This document shows, one piece after another, positions 16,854 through 28,514 of a stretch of 64,000 nt of DNA. This stretch comes from Burkholderia glumae LMG 2196 = ATCC 33617 (lineage in GTDB: Bacteria; Pseudomonadota; Gammaproteobacteria; Burkholderiales; Burkholderiaceae), in contig NZ_CP009435.1 in assembly GCF_000960995.1 (NCBI RefSeq), positions 2,976,001-3,040,000 of the forward strand, in the 5' to 3' direction. Position 1 is the stretch's first letter, and the number at the start of each line of letters is the position of its first letter. Made by a program: the position numbers and the translations under genes. The notes under the pieces were generated by a model. It was given only the letters and a program-made list of their open reading frames with translations. It was not told where the DNA came from and did not search any database.

Positions 16854-18380
16854 TCAGACCCGCACCTCGGGCGGCCGGTAGCGGCACTCGTAGCGCTTGC
16901 GCACCGTGCCGGCCTCGTCGACGCTCTCGAGGAACACGTCGAACTGCCAGAGCCGCGCCATGTGCTTGAGCACCTCGTCGCTGTCGTTGGCCAGGTGGCG
17001 GTTGTCGGTCATGAAGTGGCGCAGCGTGAGGCTGCGGTCGCCGCGCGTATTGACGGCCCACACCTGGATGTTCGGCTCGCGGTGGTGGATGTCGTACTGG
17101 CGCGAGAGCGCCTGCCGCACGTACTGATAGCCGCTGTCGTCGTGAATCGCCGAGACTTCGAGCGAATCGCGCATGTCGTCGTCGAGCACCGAGAACAGCC
17201 GCATCTCGCGGATCAGGTGCGGCGACAGGTATTGCGCGATGAAGCTCTCGTCCTTGAAGTTGCGCATCGCGTAGTGCAGCGCCGGCAGCCACGGGCTGCC
17301 GGCCAGCTCCGGAAACCAGCGGCGGTCTTCCTCGGTCGGATTCTCGCAGATGCGCCGGATGTCGCTCATCATCGAGAAGCCCAGCGCATACGGGTTGATC
17401 CCGCTGTAGTAGGGCTTGGTGACGGGCGGCTGGTAGATCACGTTGCTGTGCGAATGGAGGAACTCCATCATGAAGCCGTCGGCCAGCTTGCCCTGCTGGT
17501 AGAGCGTGTTGAGCAGCGTGTAATGCCAGAAGGTGGCCCAGCCCTCGTTCATCACCTGCGTCTGCCGCTGCGGGTAGAAGTACTGCCCGACCTTGCGCAC
17601 GATGCGGATCACCTCGCGCTCCCAGGGCTCGAGCAGCGGCGCGTTCTTCTCGGCGAAGTACAGCAGGTTCTCCTGCGGCTCGGGCGGGTAGCGCCCCTCC
17701 ACTTCCTCGTCGGCCGCTTCCGGCTTGCGGCCGGGCAGCGTGCGCCAGAGCTCGTTGACCTGCGACTGCAGATAGGTTTCGCGCTCGCGCCGCAGCGCGG
17801 CCTCCTTGGCCAGCGACGGCTTCTGCGGGCGCTTGTAGCGGTCCACGCCGTAGTTCATCAGCGCGTGGCACGAGTCGAGCAGTTCCTCGACGCGGTCGAG
17901 CCCGTAGCGCTCCTCGCACTCGGCGACGTAGTTCTTGGCGTAGACGAGGTAATCGACGATGGCATGCGCGTCGGTCCAGAGCCGGAACAGGTAGTTGCCC
18001 TTGAAGAACGAGTTGTGGCCGTAGGCGGCGTGCGCGATCACGAGCGCCTGCATGGTCAGCGTATTCTCTTCCATCAGATACGCGATGCAGGGGTTCGAGT
18101 TGATCACGATCTCGTAGGCGAGGCCCATCTGGCCGCGCCGGTAGCTCTTCTCGGTCGACAGGAAATGCTTGCCGAACGACCAGTGGCGGTAGTTGACGGG
18201 CATCCCGACCGACGCGTAGGCGTCCATCATCTGCTCGGCGCTGATCAACTCGAGCTGGATCGGGTAGATGTCGAGCTCGTATTGCTCGGCGACCTGCGCG
18301 ATGTGCGTGTCGTACTCCTCGATCAGCTCGAAGGTCCAGTCCGACGGGCACGGCAGCGGTTTGCGTTCGGCGACGTTCAT
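16854..18380 (-). CDS. SpoVR/YcgB-family protein
   Basis: 508-residue soluble protein of the SpoVR family. Recognisable are SDWTFELIEEYDTHIAQVAEQY, the MGLAYEIVINSNPCIAYLMEEN block, QVMNEGWATFWHYTLLN and INPYALGFSMMSDIRRICENP. Start chosen at MNVAERK (18380) because GAAGGAAGG stands just before it; a longer frame from 18530 overlaps the space after yeaH and is low-complexity. Third gene of a conserved stationary-phase/stress operon with prkA and yeaH, widely conserved as yeaG-yeaH-ycgB. Molecular function is not known; it probably acts with the PrkA kinase. Confidence 0.9.
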   Translation of the reverse strand: MNVAERKPLPCPSDWTFELIEEYDTHIAQVAEQYELDIYPIQLELISAEQMMDAYASVGMPVNYRHWSFGKHFLSTEKSYRRGQMGLAYEIVINSNPCIAYLMEENTLTMQALVIAHAAYGHNSFFKGNYLFRLWTDAHAIVDYLVYAKNYVAECEERYGLDRVEELLDSCHALMNYGVDRYKRPQKPSLAKEAALRRERETYLQSQVNELWRTLPGRKPEAADEEVEGRYPPEPQENLLYFAEKNAPLLEPWEREVIRIVRKVGQYFYPQRQTQVMNEGWATFWHYTLLNTLYQQGKLADGFMMEFLHSHSNVIYQPPVTKPYYSGINPYALGFSMMSDIRRICENPTEEDRRWFPELAGSPWLPALHYAMRNFKDESFIAQYLSPHLIREMRLFSVLDDDMRDSLEVSAIHDDSGYQYVRQALSRQYDIHHREPNIQVWAVNTRGDRSLTLRHFMTDNRHLANDSDEVLKHMARLWQFDVFLESVDEAGTVRKRYECRYRPPEVRV

Positions 18381-18534
18381 GCGCCCTTCCTTCAGCCCGC
18401 TCTCGGGCATTGCTGGGTGCGGCGGCGACGCGTCGGCGCCGGCTCGATCGGTGCCGGGGCCGGGCGCGTCGTCGCCCGTGTGGCGCGCCTGCCAGCCGCG
18501 CGCCGCGTTGTCCGGGTGGCGTGTCGTCATGCCA

Positions 18535-19800
18535 TCAGGTTTCCACGTGTTTTTCGAACAGCTCGCGGAACACCGGGTAGATGTCCGCGGCCGACTCGGC
18601 CTTCTTCATCGCCATGTGCGGCTGCGACAGCGCGAGCTGCGCGTATTCGAGCCACAGATTCTGCTCTTCCGGCGCCACCTGGATATAGGCGAAGTAACGC
18701 GTCTTGGTGAGGATGTCCTCCTGCAGGATCTTGCGGCACTTCGGCGAGTCGTCGGTCCAGTTGTCGCCGTCCGAGGCCTGCGCGCCGTAGATGTTCCATT
18801 CGGTCGGCGAGTAGCGCTCGTTCATCACCTTGCGCATCAGTTCGAGCGCGCTCGACACGACCGTGCCGCCGCTCTCGGTGGAATGGAAGAAGGTGTCCTC
18901 GTCGACTTCCTCGGCGCGCGTGTGATGGCGGATGAACACCACCTCGATGCGCTCGTAGTTTCGCTTCAGGAACAGGTAGAGCAGGATGAAGAAACGCTTG
19001 GCGAGATCCTTGCGCTGCTCGTCCATCGAGCCCGACACGTCCATCAGGCAGAACATCACGGCCTGGCTCGACGGTTGCGGCTGCTTCACGCGGTTCACGT
19101 AGCGCAGGTCGAACGGATCGATGAACGGAATCCGCCAGATGCGCCCTTTCAGGTGATGGATCTGCGCCTCGAGCTCGGCGATCTCGACGCGGTGGTCGCC
19201 GGGGTCGTCTTGCAGCGCCTCGAGCCGTGCCTCCAGCCCGCGCAGCTCGGCCACGAGCGGCGAGCCGAGCGCGATGCGCCGGCCCAGCGCGCTGCGCAGC
19301 GAGCGCACCACGTCGATGTTGTTCGGCGTGCCTTCCGCCGCCCAGCCCGCGCGCACGTTCTTCCAGCTCGGCACCGCCAGCAGATGCGTCTGCACGAGCC
19401 GCGGCAGTTCCAGGTCGTCGAAGAAATACTGCATGAATTCCTCGCGGCTCAGCTCGAACACGAAGTCGTCCTGCCCCTCGCCCTCGTTGCTGGCCTGGCT
19501 GCCGCCCCCGCCGGAGCCGCCCGGCGGGCGCGGGATCTTGTCGCCGCGAATGTAGTCGGAATTGCCGGGATGCACGTGCTCGCGCCGCCCGCCGGAGGCA
19601 TGGCGGAACGTGGGCTCCGCGATGTCCTTGCGTGGAATGGTGATGCTCTGGGTGCTTTGGATGTCCTTGATGCTACGGTCGCGGACGGCATCGGACACCG
19701 CCCGGCGAATGTAGTTCTTGACGCGACGCAGAAAGCGCTCGCGGTTTGCAATGCTCTTGTTCTTGCCGGCCAGCCTGCGGTCGATGATTTGATGAAGCAC
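18535..19800 (-). CDS. YeaH/YhbH (DUF444) family protein
   Basis: 421 residues from a GTG at 19798-19800, chosen because VLHQIIDRRLAGKNKSIANRER aligns with the YeaH N-terminus and GGGAG precedes it; an ATG 45 nt earlier is not supported. Conserved parts: RVHPGN-like EHVHPGNSDYIRGD, a Gly-rich/acidic stretch (about 105-125), a C-terminal VWA-like fold with FCLMDVSGSMDEQRKDLAKRFF and IRHHTRAEEVDEDTFF, and SGGTVVSSAL. DUF444 proteins are partners of PrkA-type kinases in starvation response. It sits between prkA and spoVR in the same transcription unit. Confidence 0.9.
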   Translation of the reverse strand: MLHQIIDRRLAGKNKSIANRERFLRRVKNYIRRAVSDAVRDRSIKDIQSTQSITIPRKDIAEPTFRHASGGRREHVHPGNSDYIRGDKIPRPPGGSGGGGSQASNEGEGQDDFVFELSREEFMQYFFDDLELPRLVQTHLLAVPSWKNVRAGWAAEGTPNNIDVVRSLRSALGRRIALGSPLVAELRGLEARLEALQDDPGDHRVEIAELEAQIHHLKGRIWRIPFIDPFDLRYVNRVKQPQPSSQAVMFCLMDVSGSMDEQRKDLAKRFFILLYLFLKRNYERIEVVFIRHHTRAEEVDEDTFFHSTESGGTVVSSALELMRKVMNERYSPTEWNIYGAQASDGDNWTDDSPKCRKILQEDILTKTRYFAYIQVAPEEQNLWLEYAQLALSQPHMAMKKAESAADIYPVFRELFEKHVET

Positions 19801-19914
19801 TCCCGGTCTCCCGCTCGAAAGTCGATACGCCGGGACGTGCCGCACGATCCACCGTGCGGCGCGTCGCTCAGGGTGCCCGCGCGGCCAGGCCGCGCGGACG
19901 GTGCAACAGATGCA

Positions 19915-21837
19915 TCATGACGACTTGCGCACGCGCAGATACCAGTCGCAGAGCAGGCGCACCTGCTTCGGCGTGTAGCCCTTGGCGACCATGCGGTTCA
20001 CGAAGTCCTCGTGCTTGCGCTGCTCCTCCGCCGATCCCTTGGCGTTGAACGAGATCACCGGCAGCAGTTCCTCGGTGTTCGAGAACATCTTCTTCTCGAT
20101 CACCACGCGCAGCTTCTCGTAGCTGACCCAGGCCGGGTTCTTCCCGCCGTTCGCGGCCCGCGCACGCAGCACGAAGTTCACGATCTCGTTGCGGAAATCC
20201 TTCGGATTGCTGATGCCCGCCGGCTTCTCGATCTTCTCGAGCTCGGCGTTCAGCGAGGCGCGGTCGAAGCTCTCGCCCGTGTCGTGATCGCGGAACTCCT
20301 GATCCTGGATCCAGAAGTCCGCATAGGTCACGTAGCGGTCGAAGATGTTCTGCCCGTACTCCGAATACGATTCGAGGTACGCCGTCTGGATCTCCTTGCC
20401 GATGAATTCCGCATAGCGCGAGGCGAGCAGATCCTTCACGAACGACAGATACTTCTGCTCGGTTTCCGGCGGGAACTGCTCGCGTTCGATCTGCTGCTCG
20501 AGCACGTACATCAGGTGGACCGGGTTCGCGGCCACCTCCGAGCTGTCGAAGTTGAACACGCGCGACAGGATCTTGAACGCGAAGCGCGTCGACACGCCCG
20601 TCATGCCCTCGTCGACGCCGGCGTAGTCACGATACTCCTGATACGACTTCGCCTTCGGATCGGTGTCCTTGAGGTTCTCGCCGTCATACACCTGCATCTT
20701 CGAGAACAGGCTCGAGTTCTCGGGCTCGTGCAGCCGCGTGAGCGTGGAGAACTGCGCCATCATCTTCAGCGTGCCCGGCGCGCAGACGGCGTCGGCCAGC
20801 GAGGAGCTGCGGATCAGCTTCTCGTAGATGCGGATCTCTTCCGACACGCGCAGGCAGTACGGCACCTTCACGACGAAGATCCGGTCGAGCAGCGCCTCGT
20901 TGTTCTTGTTGTTGCGGAACGCCTTCCATTCGGACTCGTTGGAGTGGGCGAGGATCACGCCGTCGAAGGGAATCGCGCCGAACCCTTCGGTGCCCTTGAA
21001 GTTGCCTTCCTGGGTGGCGGTCAGCAGCGGATGCAGCACCTTGATCGGTGCCTTGAACATTTCGACGAATTCGAGCAGGCCCTGGTTCGCCAGGCAGAGG
21101 CCGCCCGAGTAGCTGTAGGCGTCGGCATCGTCCTGCGCGTACTGCTCGAGCTTGCGGATGTCGACCTTGCCGACCAGCGAGGAGATGTCCTGGTTGTTCT
21201 CGTCGCCCGGCTCCGTCTTGGCGATGCCGATCTGGCGCAGGATCGACGGATAGCGGCGCACCACGCGGAACTGGCGGATGTCGCCGTTGTACTCGTGCAG
21301 CCGCTTGACGGCCCACGGGCTCAGGATGCTCTTGAGGTAGCGACGCGGAATGCCGTATTGCTCCTCGAGGATCGGGCCGTCCTCATCGTAGTCGAACAGC
21401 CCGAGCGGCGATTCGTTGACGGGCGACCCCTTCAGCGCATAGAACGGCACGCGTTCGGCCAGTTGCTTGAGACGCTCGGCGATCGACGACTTGCCGCCGC
21501 CCACCGGCCCGAGCAGATAGAGGATTTGCTTCTTCTCCTCTAGCCCCTGCGCCGAATGGCGGAAGTACGCGACCACCTGCTCGATCACTTCCTCCATCCC
21601 GTAGAACTCGCGAAACGCGGGATAGACCTTGATGACCTTGTTCGCGAAGATTCGCGACAAACGCGGATCGTTTCGCGTATCGACCTGCTCCGGTTCCCCG
21701 ATGGCTGCCAACATGCGTTCGCCTGCAGTGGCGTACGCCGATGGATCGTTCTTGCAGAGCGCGAGATATTCTTCGAGCGAGAACTCCTCCTCCCGAGTTT
21801 TCTCGAAGCGGTTCGCGAAGCTGCTGTAAATATCCAT
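19915..21837 (-). CDS. prkA: PrkA-family serine protein kinase (YeaG type)
   Basis: 640-residue protein starting MDIYSSFANRFEKTREEEFSL, with an AAA+-like N-terminal domain (P-loop LLGPVGGGKSSIAERLK, residues 109-125), the conserved LKGSPVNESPLGLFDYDEDG and AIPFDGVILAHSNESEW blocks, and the C-terminal PrkA domain ending near VSYEKLRVVIEKKMFSNTEELLPVISF. PrkA/YeaG is a Ser/Thr kinase linked to nitrogen starvation and stationary phase. GAGGAGGTAGC precedes the ATG, a strong ribosome site. First gene of the operon. Confidence 0.95.
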   Translation of the reverse strand: MDIYSSFANRFEKTREEEFSLEEYLALCKNDPSAYATAGERMLAAIGEPEQVDTRNDPRLSRIFANKVIKVYPAFREFYGMEEVIEQVVAYFRHSAQGLEEKKQILYLLGPVGGGKSSIAERLKQLAERVPFYALKGSPVNESPLGLFDYDEDGPILEEQYGIPRRYLKSILSPWAVKRLHEYNGDIRQFRVVRRYPSILRQIGIAKTEPGDENNQDISSLVGKVDIRKLEQYAQDDADAYSYSGGLCLANQGLLEFVEMFKAPIKVLHPLLTATQEGNFKGTEGFGAIPFDGVILAHSNESEWKAFRNNKNNEALLDRIFVVKVPYCLRVSEEIRIYEKLIRSSSLADAVCAPGTLKMMAQFSTLTRLHEPENSSLFSKMQVYDGENLKDTDPKAKSYQEYRDYAGVDEGMTGVSTRFAFKILSRVFNFDSSEVAANPVHLMYVLEQQIEREQFPPETEQKYLSFVKDLLASRYAEFIGKEIQTAYLESYSEYGQNIFDRYVTYADFWIQDQEFRDHDTGESFDRASLNAELEKIEKPAGISNPKDFRNEIVNFVLRARAANGGKNPAWVSYEKLRVVIEKKMFSNTEELLPVISFNAKGSAEEQRKHEDFVNRMVAKGYTPKQVRLLCDWYLRVRKSS

Positions 21838-22829
21838 GCTACCTCCTCGCCTTGTGACGGAAGACGATCTTGCCTTCGTTGGATCACTCAGAAGCAGGAC
21901 CGTTCGATTTCATCCTAAACCCATTTACTTATTTTTTCACGAACAAACTTCAGTCGGAACGTTGCTGCCAGGCACTCAGAAAAACCCCGCTTGGACTGGT
22001 CTTTTTGACTGCCATACAATGTTCTCCCCGAGCTTCCCAACGTAACGCACGCATCCTCTTAGGTTGCACGGAATCGTCTCTCGCATCGGACGCGTTCCTC
22101 CCTGCTTCCCTATACGATCGAGCCGGCAATTCGGACGACAGCGCGCTCGCATTCGTTACAATTTTTTGCGATCGATCCTGCTTCGCGCGAAGGCGTGCGA
22201 TGGCGCACGATGCGCGCACGACGAGGCGCGCATCGCCTCACGCCTTGCGAGGCGCGCGGCCGATGCGTCGATGACACGCGAGGCGGCACGCGCGACGTAT
22301 TGGGGAAAACGCGTGGCGTGTTTCGCCTGTCGTGCATCCGGACGGCAATGGAACGAAACAGTGGTTCGCGGCGATGAACCGAAACGAAGCGGACCAAGCA
22401 CTGCGATCGCGTCGAGTCGCGCGCACGGCACGCGCCGATCCGGTGCTGCGCAGAACACGGTGCGCGCACGACGATGGCTGCGCCGACGACAGCGACGGTG
22501 ATGAAAGGCGCACGCGGCTCGCCCGCTCATGACAGACGCGCGCGCGCGCGGCCCGCCCGCTCATCGGCCTGACGATGCCCGCCGGTTTGCCACGGGATCG
22601 CGGAACCTCGCCGCGCACGCCGGGTCGCGCGACGGCCCGGTCGAGAGTGCAGCAGGAACGCAGCGCAGCGGGGCGAGCCGCCCGCCGCGATCCGGGCCGG
22701 GTACACGATGCGCACCCTGCAGGCTGCCCGCACCGGCGGCACGCGCCGGGCCGAGCGCGGCGACGTGACGGCCCGCTGCGGCGATCCCCCGACGCGTCCG
22801 GCCCGATGAACGCCATCCCCAAACGAAAG
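21838..22829. other. About 1 kb without a supported gene upstream of prkA
   Basis: Open frames here have no family resemblance and mutually overlap. The part next to prkA (21838-22060) is distinctly AT-richer than the surroundings and should hold the prkA promoter. A 10-bp perfect inverted repeat, CGATGCGCGC/GCGCGCATCG (22208-22217 and 22226-22235), stands further out. Nothing else is recognisable. Confidence 0.5.
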
Positions 22830-22850
22830 AATCCGGCGCGAAGCCGGATT
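22830..22850 (-). terminator. Intrinsic terminator of the ribose operon
   Basis: AATCCGGC (22830-22837) pairs with GCCGGATT (22843-22850); the reverse strand continues CTTTCGTTTG. It lies 37 nt past the rbsK stop. Confidence 0.65.
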
Positions 22851-22886
22851 CGAAGAACCGCCGCTGCCCGCAGGCGCGCACGGCGC

Positions 22887-23828
22887 CTACTTGGAGAGCT
22901 CTTGTAGGGTCGGAATAGAAGGTTGCGCACCGGCCCGCGTCACGGACAATGCGGCCGCGCGTAGCGCGAAGCGGATCGCCTCGTCGGGCGTCTCGCCGGC
23001 CGCGAGCCGCGCCGCGAAGCCGCCGATGAAGGTGTCGCCGGCCGCGGTCGTATCGACCGCCTCCACCTTCGGGGCCGGATAATGGCGCGTGCTGCCGTCG
23101 GCTTGCCGGGCCACCACGCCCTGCCCGCCGAGCGTGACGATCACGTTGCGCGCGCCGGCTTGCGCGAGCTGCCGTGCGGCCAGTTCCGCATCGGCCGGCG
23201 TCGCGATCGCGACGCCCGTCAGCGCGGCCGCCTCGATCTCGTTCGGGATCAGCCAGTCGACCAGCGGCAGCCAGCCGTCCGGCAGCGGCGCGAGCGCCGG
23301 CGCCGGATTCAGCACGACGCTGCATGCGTGGCGGCGCCCCGCCTCCAGCGCGGCGCGCACGGCCGGCAGCGGGGTCTCGAGCTGACAGACCAGCACGTCG
23401 GCCGCCGCGATCATCGCGTCGTGGGCGGCCACGTCCTCCGGCGTCACCAGCCCGTTGCCGCCGGCGACGATCACGATCGCGTTCTGGCTCGCGTCGTCCA
23501 CCACGATCAGCGCCACGCCGGTCGGCACGCCGGCGCTGGTCGCGAGCGCCGCGCAGTCGATTTGCTCGGCTTCGAGCGCGGCGCGCAGCGCGGCGCCGTT
23601 GGCGTCGTCGCCGAGGCGTCCGAGCATCGCCACCCGCGCGCCGAGCCGCGCGGCGGCCACCGCCTGGTTGCCGCCCTTGCCGCCCGCGGCCTGGGCGTAG
23701 CCATGGCCGCTCAGCGTCTCGCCCGGCTTCGGCAGGCGCGGCGCCCGCACCACCAGATCCATGTTCAGGCTGCCGACCACGGCAACCCGCCCGCCCGGCC
23801 GCCGGCCGCCCCGCGCGCCGGCGCTCAT
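22887..23828 (-). CDS. rbsK: Ribokinase
   Basis: 313-residue PfkB-family sugar kinase. The N-terminal signature VVGSLNMDLVVRAPRLPKPGET, the AGGKGGNQAVAAARLGA motif and the catalytic-base/anion-hole motif VDTTAAGDTFIGGFAARLA are all present. It phosphorylates D-ribose to ribose-5-phosphate after uptake. Its ATG overlaps the end of rbsR by 4 nt. It is the last gene of the rbsB-A-C-R-K operon and is followed by a terminator. Confidence 0.95.
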   Translation of the reverse strand: MSAGARGGRRPGGRVAVVGSLNMDLVVRAPRLPKPGETLSGHGYAQAAGGKGGNQAVAAARLGARVAMLGRLGDDANGAALRAALEAEQIDCAALATSAGVPTGVALIVVDDASQNAIVIVAGGNGLVTPEDVAAHDAMIAAADVLVCQLETPLPAVRAALEAGRRHACSVVLNPAPALAPLPDGWLPLVDWLIPNEIEAAALTGVAIATPADAELAARQLAQAGARNVIVTLGGQGVVARQADGSTRHYPAPKVEAVDTTAAGDTFIGGFAARLAAGETPDEAIRFALRAAALSVTRAGAQPSIPTLQELSK

Positions 23829-24871
23829 GCGCGCACGGCCGGCGTGAGGCCGGCTTCGCCTTTGTAGGCCGCGGTCGATTCGCGCAGCACCAGCCGCGGC
23901 GACACCACGCGGCGGCGCTTGGTCATGGCTGCCGAGCCCGCCGAGCCGGCCGCGATCCGCTCGATCAGCGTTTGCGCCGCGATCTCGCCGAGGGCGCGCG
24001 CCGACTGGCCAACCGTCGACAGCGCCGGGTAGGTGTAGCTCGACATCTCGATGTCGTCGAAACCGATGATCGAGCAGTCGTGCGGCACGCCCAGGCCGCG
24101 CTCGGCCACCGCGCGCAGCGCGCCGATGCCCATCAGGTCGTTGCCCGCGAAGATCGCCGTGGGCTGCAGCTTGTCGAGCAGCTCAGCCGCGCCGCGATGG
24201 CCGCCCAGGCACGAGAAGTCGCTCTCGGCGATCGCGCCGGGCGCGATGTCGAGGCCGCGCTCGGCCATCGCGCGGATGAAGCCGTGCACGCGCATCGCGC
24301 TGACCGCCGTATCGATGGGGCCGGTGATGCAGCCGATTCGCGAATGCCCGAGCTCGATCAGGTGGCGCGTGGCCAGGTAGGCGCCGCGCTCGTGGTCGAT
24401 CTGCACCAGATCGGCGGACAGCCCCTCGATGTTGCGATCCACCACCACCAGCGGCTCGCGCGAATCGGCGAGCGTGTGGGCCAGCACCGCATCCTCGCCC
24501 GCCGAGGCGATGATCAGCCCGTCGATGCGCTTTTCCTGCAGCACGCGCAGATAATTGCGCTGCTTGACGGGATCGTCGTCGGAATTGCAGAAGAACACGC
24601 AATACCCGCGTGCCGCGCACTGGTCCTCGATGCCGCGCGCGAGTTCGGCGAAATACGGATTCGTGCTGTTCGGCACGACCAGGCCGATGGTGGCCGTCGC
24701 GCGGGCTTTCAGGGATCGCGCGACGGCCGACGGGACGTAGTTGAGCTGGATGATCGCCCGCTCCACCTTCGCTCGCACGTCGGCCGACACCGGCCGCGAA
24801 TTGTTCACCACGTGTGACACCGTGGTGAACGACACGCCCGCCATGGCAGCCACATCCTTGATCGTCGCCAT
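23825..24871 (-). CDS. rbsR: LacI-family regulator of the ribose operon
   Basis: 348-residue LacI/GalR protein: N-terminal HTH MATIKDVAAMAGVSFTTVSHVVNNSRPVS, hinge helix SAVARSLKARATATIG, then a periplasmic-binding-like effector domain (GLVVPNSTNPYFAELARGIE; FAGNDLMGIGALRAV). It is located inside the operon between rbsC and rbsK, so it is probably autoregulated. It likely binds the perfect palindrome at 28515-28530 upstream of rbsB and releases it when ribose is present. Confidence 0.93.
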   Translation of the reverse strand: MATIKDVAAMAGVSFTTVSHVVNNSRPVSADVRAKVERAIIQLNYVPSAVARSLKARATATIGLVVPNSTNPYFAELARGIEDQCAARGYCVFFCNSDDDPVKQRNYLRVLQEKRIDGLIIASAGEDAVLAHTLADSREPLVVVDRNIEGLSADLVQIDHERGAYLATRHLIELGHSRIGCITGPIDTAVSAMRVHGFIRAMAERGLDIAPGAIAESDFSCLGGHRGAAELLDKLQPTAIFAGNDLMGIGALRAVAERGLGVPHDCSIIGFDDIEMSSYTYPALSTVGQSARALGEIAAQTLIERIAAGSAGSAAMTKRRRVVSPRLVLRESTAAYKGEAGLTPAVRA

Positions 24872-24895
24872 TTTGAATCCCTCTGCTCTATCTCT

Positions 24896-25914
24896 TTAAG
24901 TGCGCGACCGGCGGCTGCGATACGTGTCCAGTACGACGGCGACGACAATCACGGCACCGGTGATGATGCGCTTGGTCGGTTCGTTCGCGCCGATCTGGGC
25001 CAGCCCCGCCGCCAGCACCGAGATGATCAAGACGCCGAAAAACGTGCTGATCACGGAGCCGCGCCCGCCCATCAGGCTCGTACCGCCGATCACGACGGCT
25101 GCGATCACCTGCAGTTCGAGCCCGACGCCCGCATTCGGGTCGGCAGCCTCGAGCCGCGAGATCTGGAACAGCGCCGCAAGCCCCGCCAGCGCGCCCATCA
25201 ACGCAAACACGACGATTTTATACGGACGAGGGTTCACCCCCGCAAGCCTGACGGCCTCTTCATTGGTACCGATACCAACCAGGTATCTGCCGAACACCGT
25301 CCGGGTAAGCACGAACTGCGCCACCAGCATCACCACGACCGCGATCGCGAAGGCCGGCGAGATGCCCAGTGCGAACGGATTCGACAGGAAATCGAAGGCA
25401 TCGCCGATATACGCGGTGCGCGAATTGGTCAGCTGGTAGGCCAGCCCGCGCGCGCCCTCCAGCACGCCCAGCGAGACGATGAACGACGGAATCCGCCAGC
25501 CCACCGTCACGGCCCCGGTCACGGTTCCGGCGAGCGCCGCCGCGGCCATGCCGAGCAGCGCGGCCGGCAGCGGCGCCCAGTGCCACTGCAGCGCCGCCAC
25601 GCTGACCACCGAGGCGGCCAGCGCCAGCACCGAGCCGACCGACAGATCGATGCCGGCGATGATCAGCACGAAGGTCATGCCGACCGACATCACCACCAGG
25701 TCGGGAATCTGGTTCGCGATCGTACTGAACGTGTCATACGTGAGGAAATGCGAGCTGAGCGCCGAGAACAGCGCGATCATCGCAAGCAGCGCGCCGGCCA
25801 GGCCCAGATAGTTGGAAAGCCCGAGCCGCGTGCCCGAGAGGCGCTTGGCGGAAGGCGCGGCCGCGTCGGGCGCGGCGCTGCCGGCCGTGTCGTGGCCGGG
25901 GAGAATCGGTTCGT

Positions 25915-25918
<4 letters not shown>
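24896..25918 (-). CDS. rbsC: Ribose ABC transporter permease
   Basis: 340-residue inner-membrane permease of the carbohydrate uptake transporter 2 family with 8-10 hydrophobic segments. Typical stretches are VLIIAGIDLSVGSVLALAA, GTNEEAVRLAGVNPRPYKI and VIAAVVIGGTSLMGGRGSVIST. Its ATG overlaps the rbsA stop (ATGA at 25915-25918). The N-terminal 35 residues are a cytoplasmic Ala/Pro-rich extension. Confidence 0.93.
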
Positions 25919-27498
<1,580 letters not shown>

Positions 27499-27505
27499 GC
27501 GCGCC

Positions 27506-28462
27506 TTACTGCTTGACGATCAGGTCGACCGGCGTCTCGACCACGCCCGACAGCTGCGACTGCTTCTTGTGCTCGGCGATCGCCTTCAGCGCCGTGTCGA
27601 TGCCGAACACGGCCTGCTTGGCCGCGTACTGGTCGGCGGTGGCGAGAATGCGGCCGTCCTGCAGCATCGGCTTGATCGCGTTGATGTCGTCGTAGCCGAC
27701 CACGTAGACCTTGCCCGCCTTGCCGGCCGCGCGCACCGCCGACACCGCGCCGATCGCCATGCTGTCGTTGCCGCACAGCAGCGCCTTCAGGTTCGGATAT
27801 TCGTTGAGCATCGCCGAGGCGACCGCGTTGCCCTTGTCGATCTCCCACTCGCCCGACTGGACCGACACCACCTTCACGCCCGCCGCCTTCATCGCGTCCT
27901 GGTAGCCGGCCGTGCGCTGCTGCGCATTGGTGGTGGTCGACACGCCCTCGACGATGCCCACCTCGTCGCCCGCCTTCAGGCGCTTGGCGAGATAGTCGCC
28001 GACCTTGCGCGCGCCCTTGCGGTTGTCGGGGCCGACGAACGGCACGTTGAGGTTCTTGGACTTCAGCACGTCCGGATCGAGCCGGTTGTCGATGTTGACG
28101 ACGATGATGCCGGCATCCACCGCCTTCTTCACCACCGGCACCAGCGCCTTCGAATCGGCCGGTGCCAGCACGATCGCGTCGGCCTTGGCCACGATCATCT
28201 GCTCGACGATGCGGATCTGGTTGGCCGTGTCGGTTTCGTCCTTGATGCCGTTCGTGACCAGCTCGAACAGCGCCGGGTTGTGCTGCTGATACTCCTTCGC
28301 GCCGTTCTCCATGGTCAGGAAGAACTCGTTGGCGAGCGACTTCATCACCAGCGCGACCTTCGGCTTGTGCGCGGCCTGGGCCTGCGCGGCGGGCGGCACG
28401 ATCGCGATGGCGGCGCCGGCGAGCGCGGCGGCGAGAACACGGCGGCGAATACGGAAATCCAT
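27506..28462 (-). CDS. rbsB: Periplasmic ribose-binding protein
   Basis: 318 residues from MDFRIRRRVLAAALAG, with a cleavable signal peptide (twin-Arg-like basic start, hydrophobic core, likely cut after AQA near residue 28). The mature part is a type-1 periplasmic binding protein: VALVMKSLANEFFLTMENGA, ADAIVLAPADSKALVPVVKKA, LLCGNDSMAIGAVSAVRAAG, VVGYDDINAIKPML. GAGGAGAAG stands before the ATG at 28462, preferred over the longer frame at 28477. First gene of the rbs operon. Confidence 0.92.
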   Translation of the reverse strand: MDFRIRRRVLAAALAGAAIAIVPPAAQAQAAHKPKVALVMKSLANEFFLTMENGAKEYQQHNPALFELVTNGIKDETDTANQIRIVEQMIVAKADAIVLAPADSKALVPVVKKAVDAGIIVVNIDNRLDPDVLKSKNLNVPFVGPDNRKGARKVGDYLAKRLKAGDEVGIVEGVSTTTNAQQRTAGYQDAMKAAGVKVVSVQSGEWEIDKGNAVASAMLNEYPNLKALLCGNDSMAIGAVSAVRAAGKAGKVYVVGYDDINAIKPMLQDGRILATADQYAAKQAVFGIDTALKAIAEHKKQSQLSGVVETPVDLIVKQ

Positions 28463-28514
28463 ACAACTTCTCCTCATTGGTCTGTCCCGGTTGCCCGGGT
28501 GTCGTTTTCATGTT

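Noticed and set aside
22208..22235. CGATGCGCGC/GCGCGCATCG hairpin as a terminator or small RNA
   Set aside because: No U-tract and no neighbouring transcription unit ends there; CG-rich repeats of this size are common by chance here.
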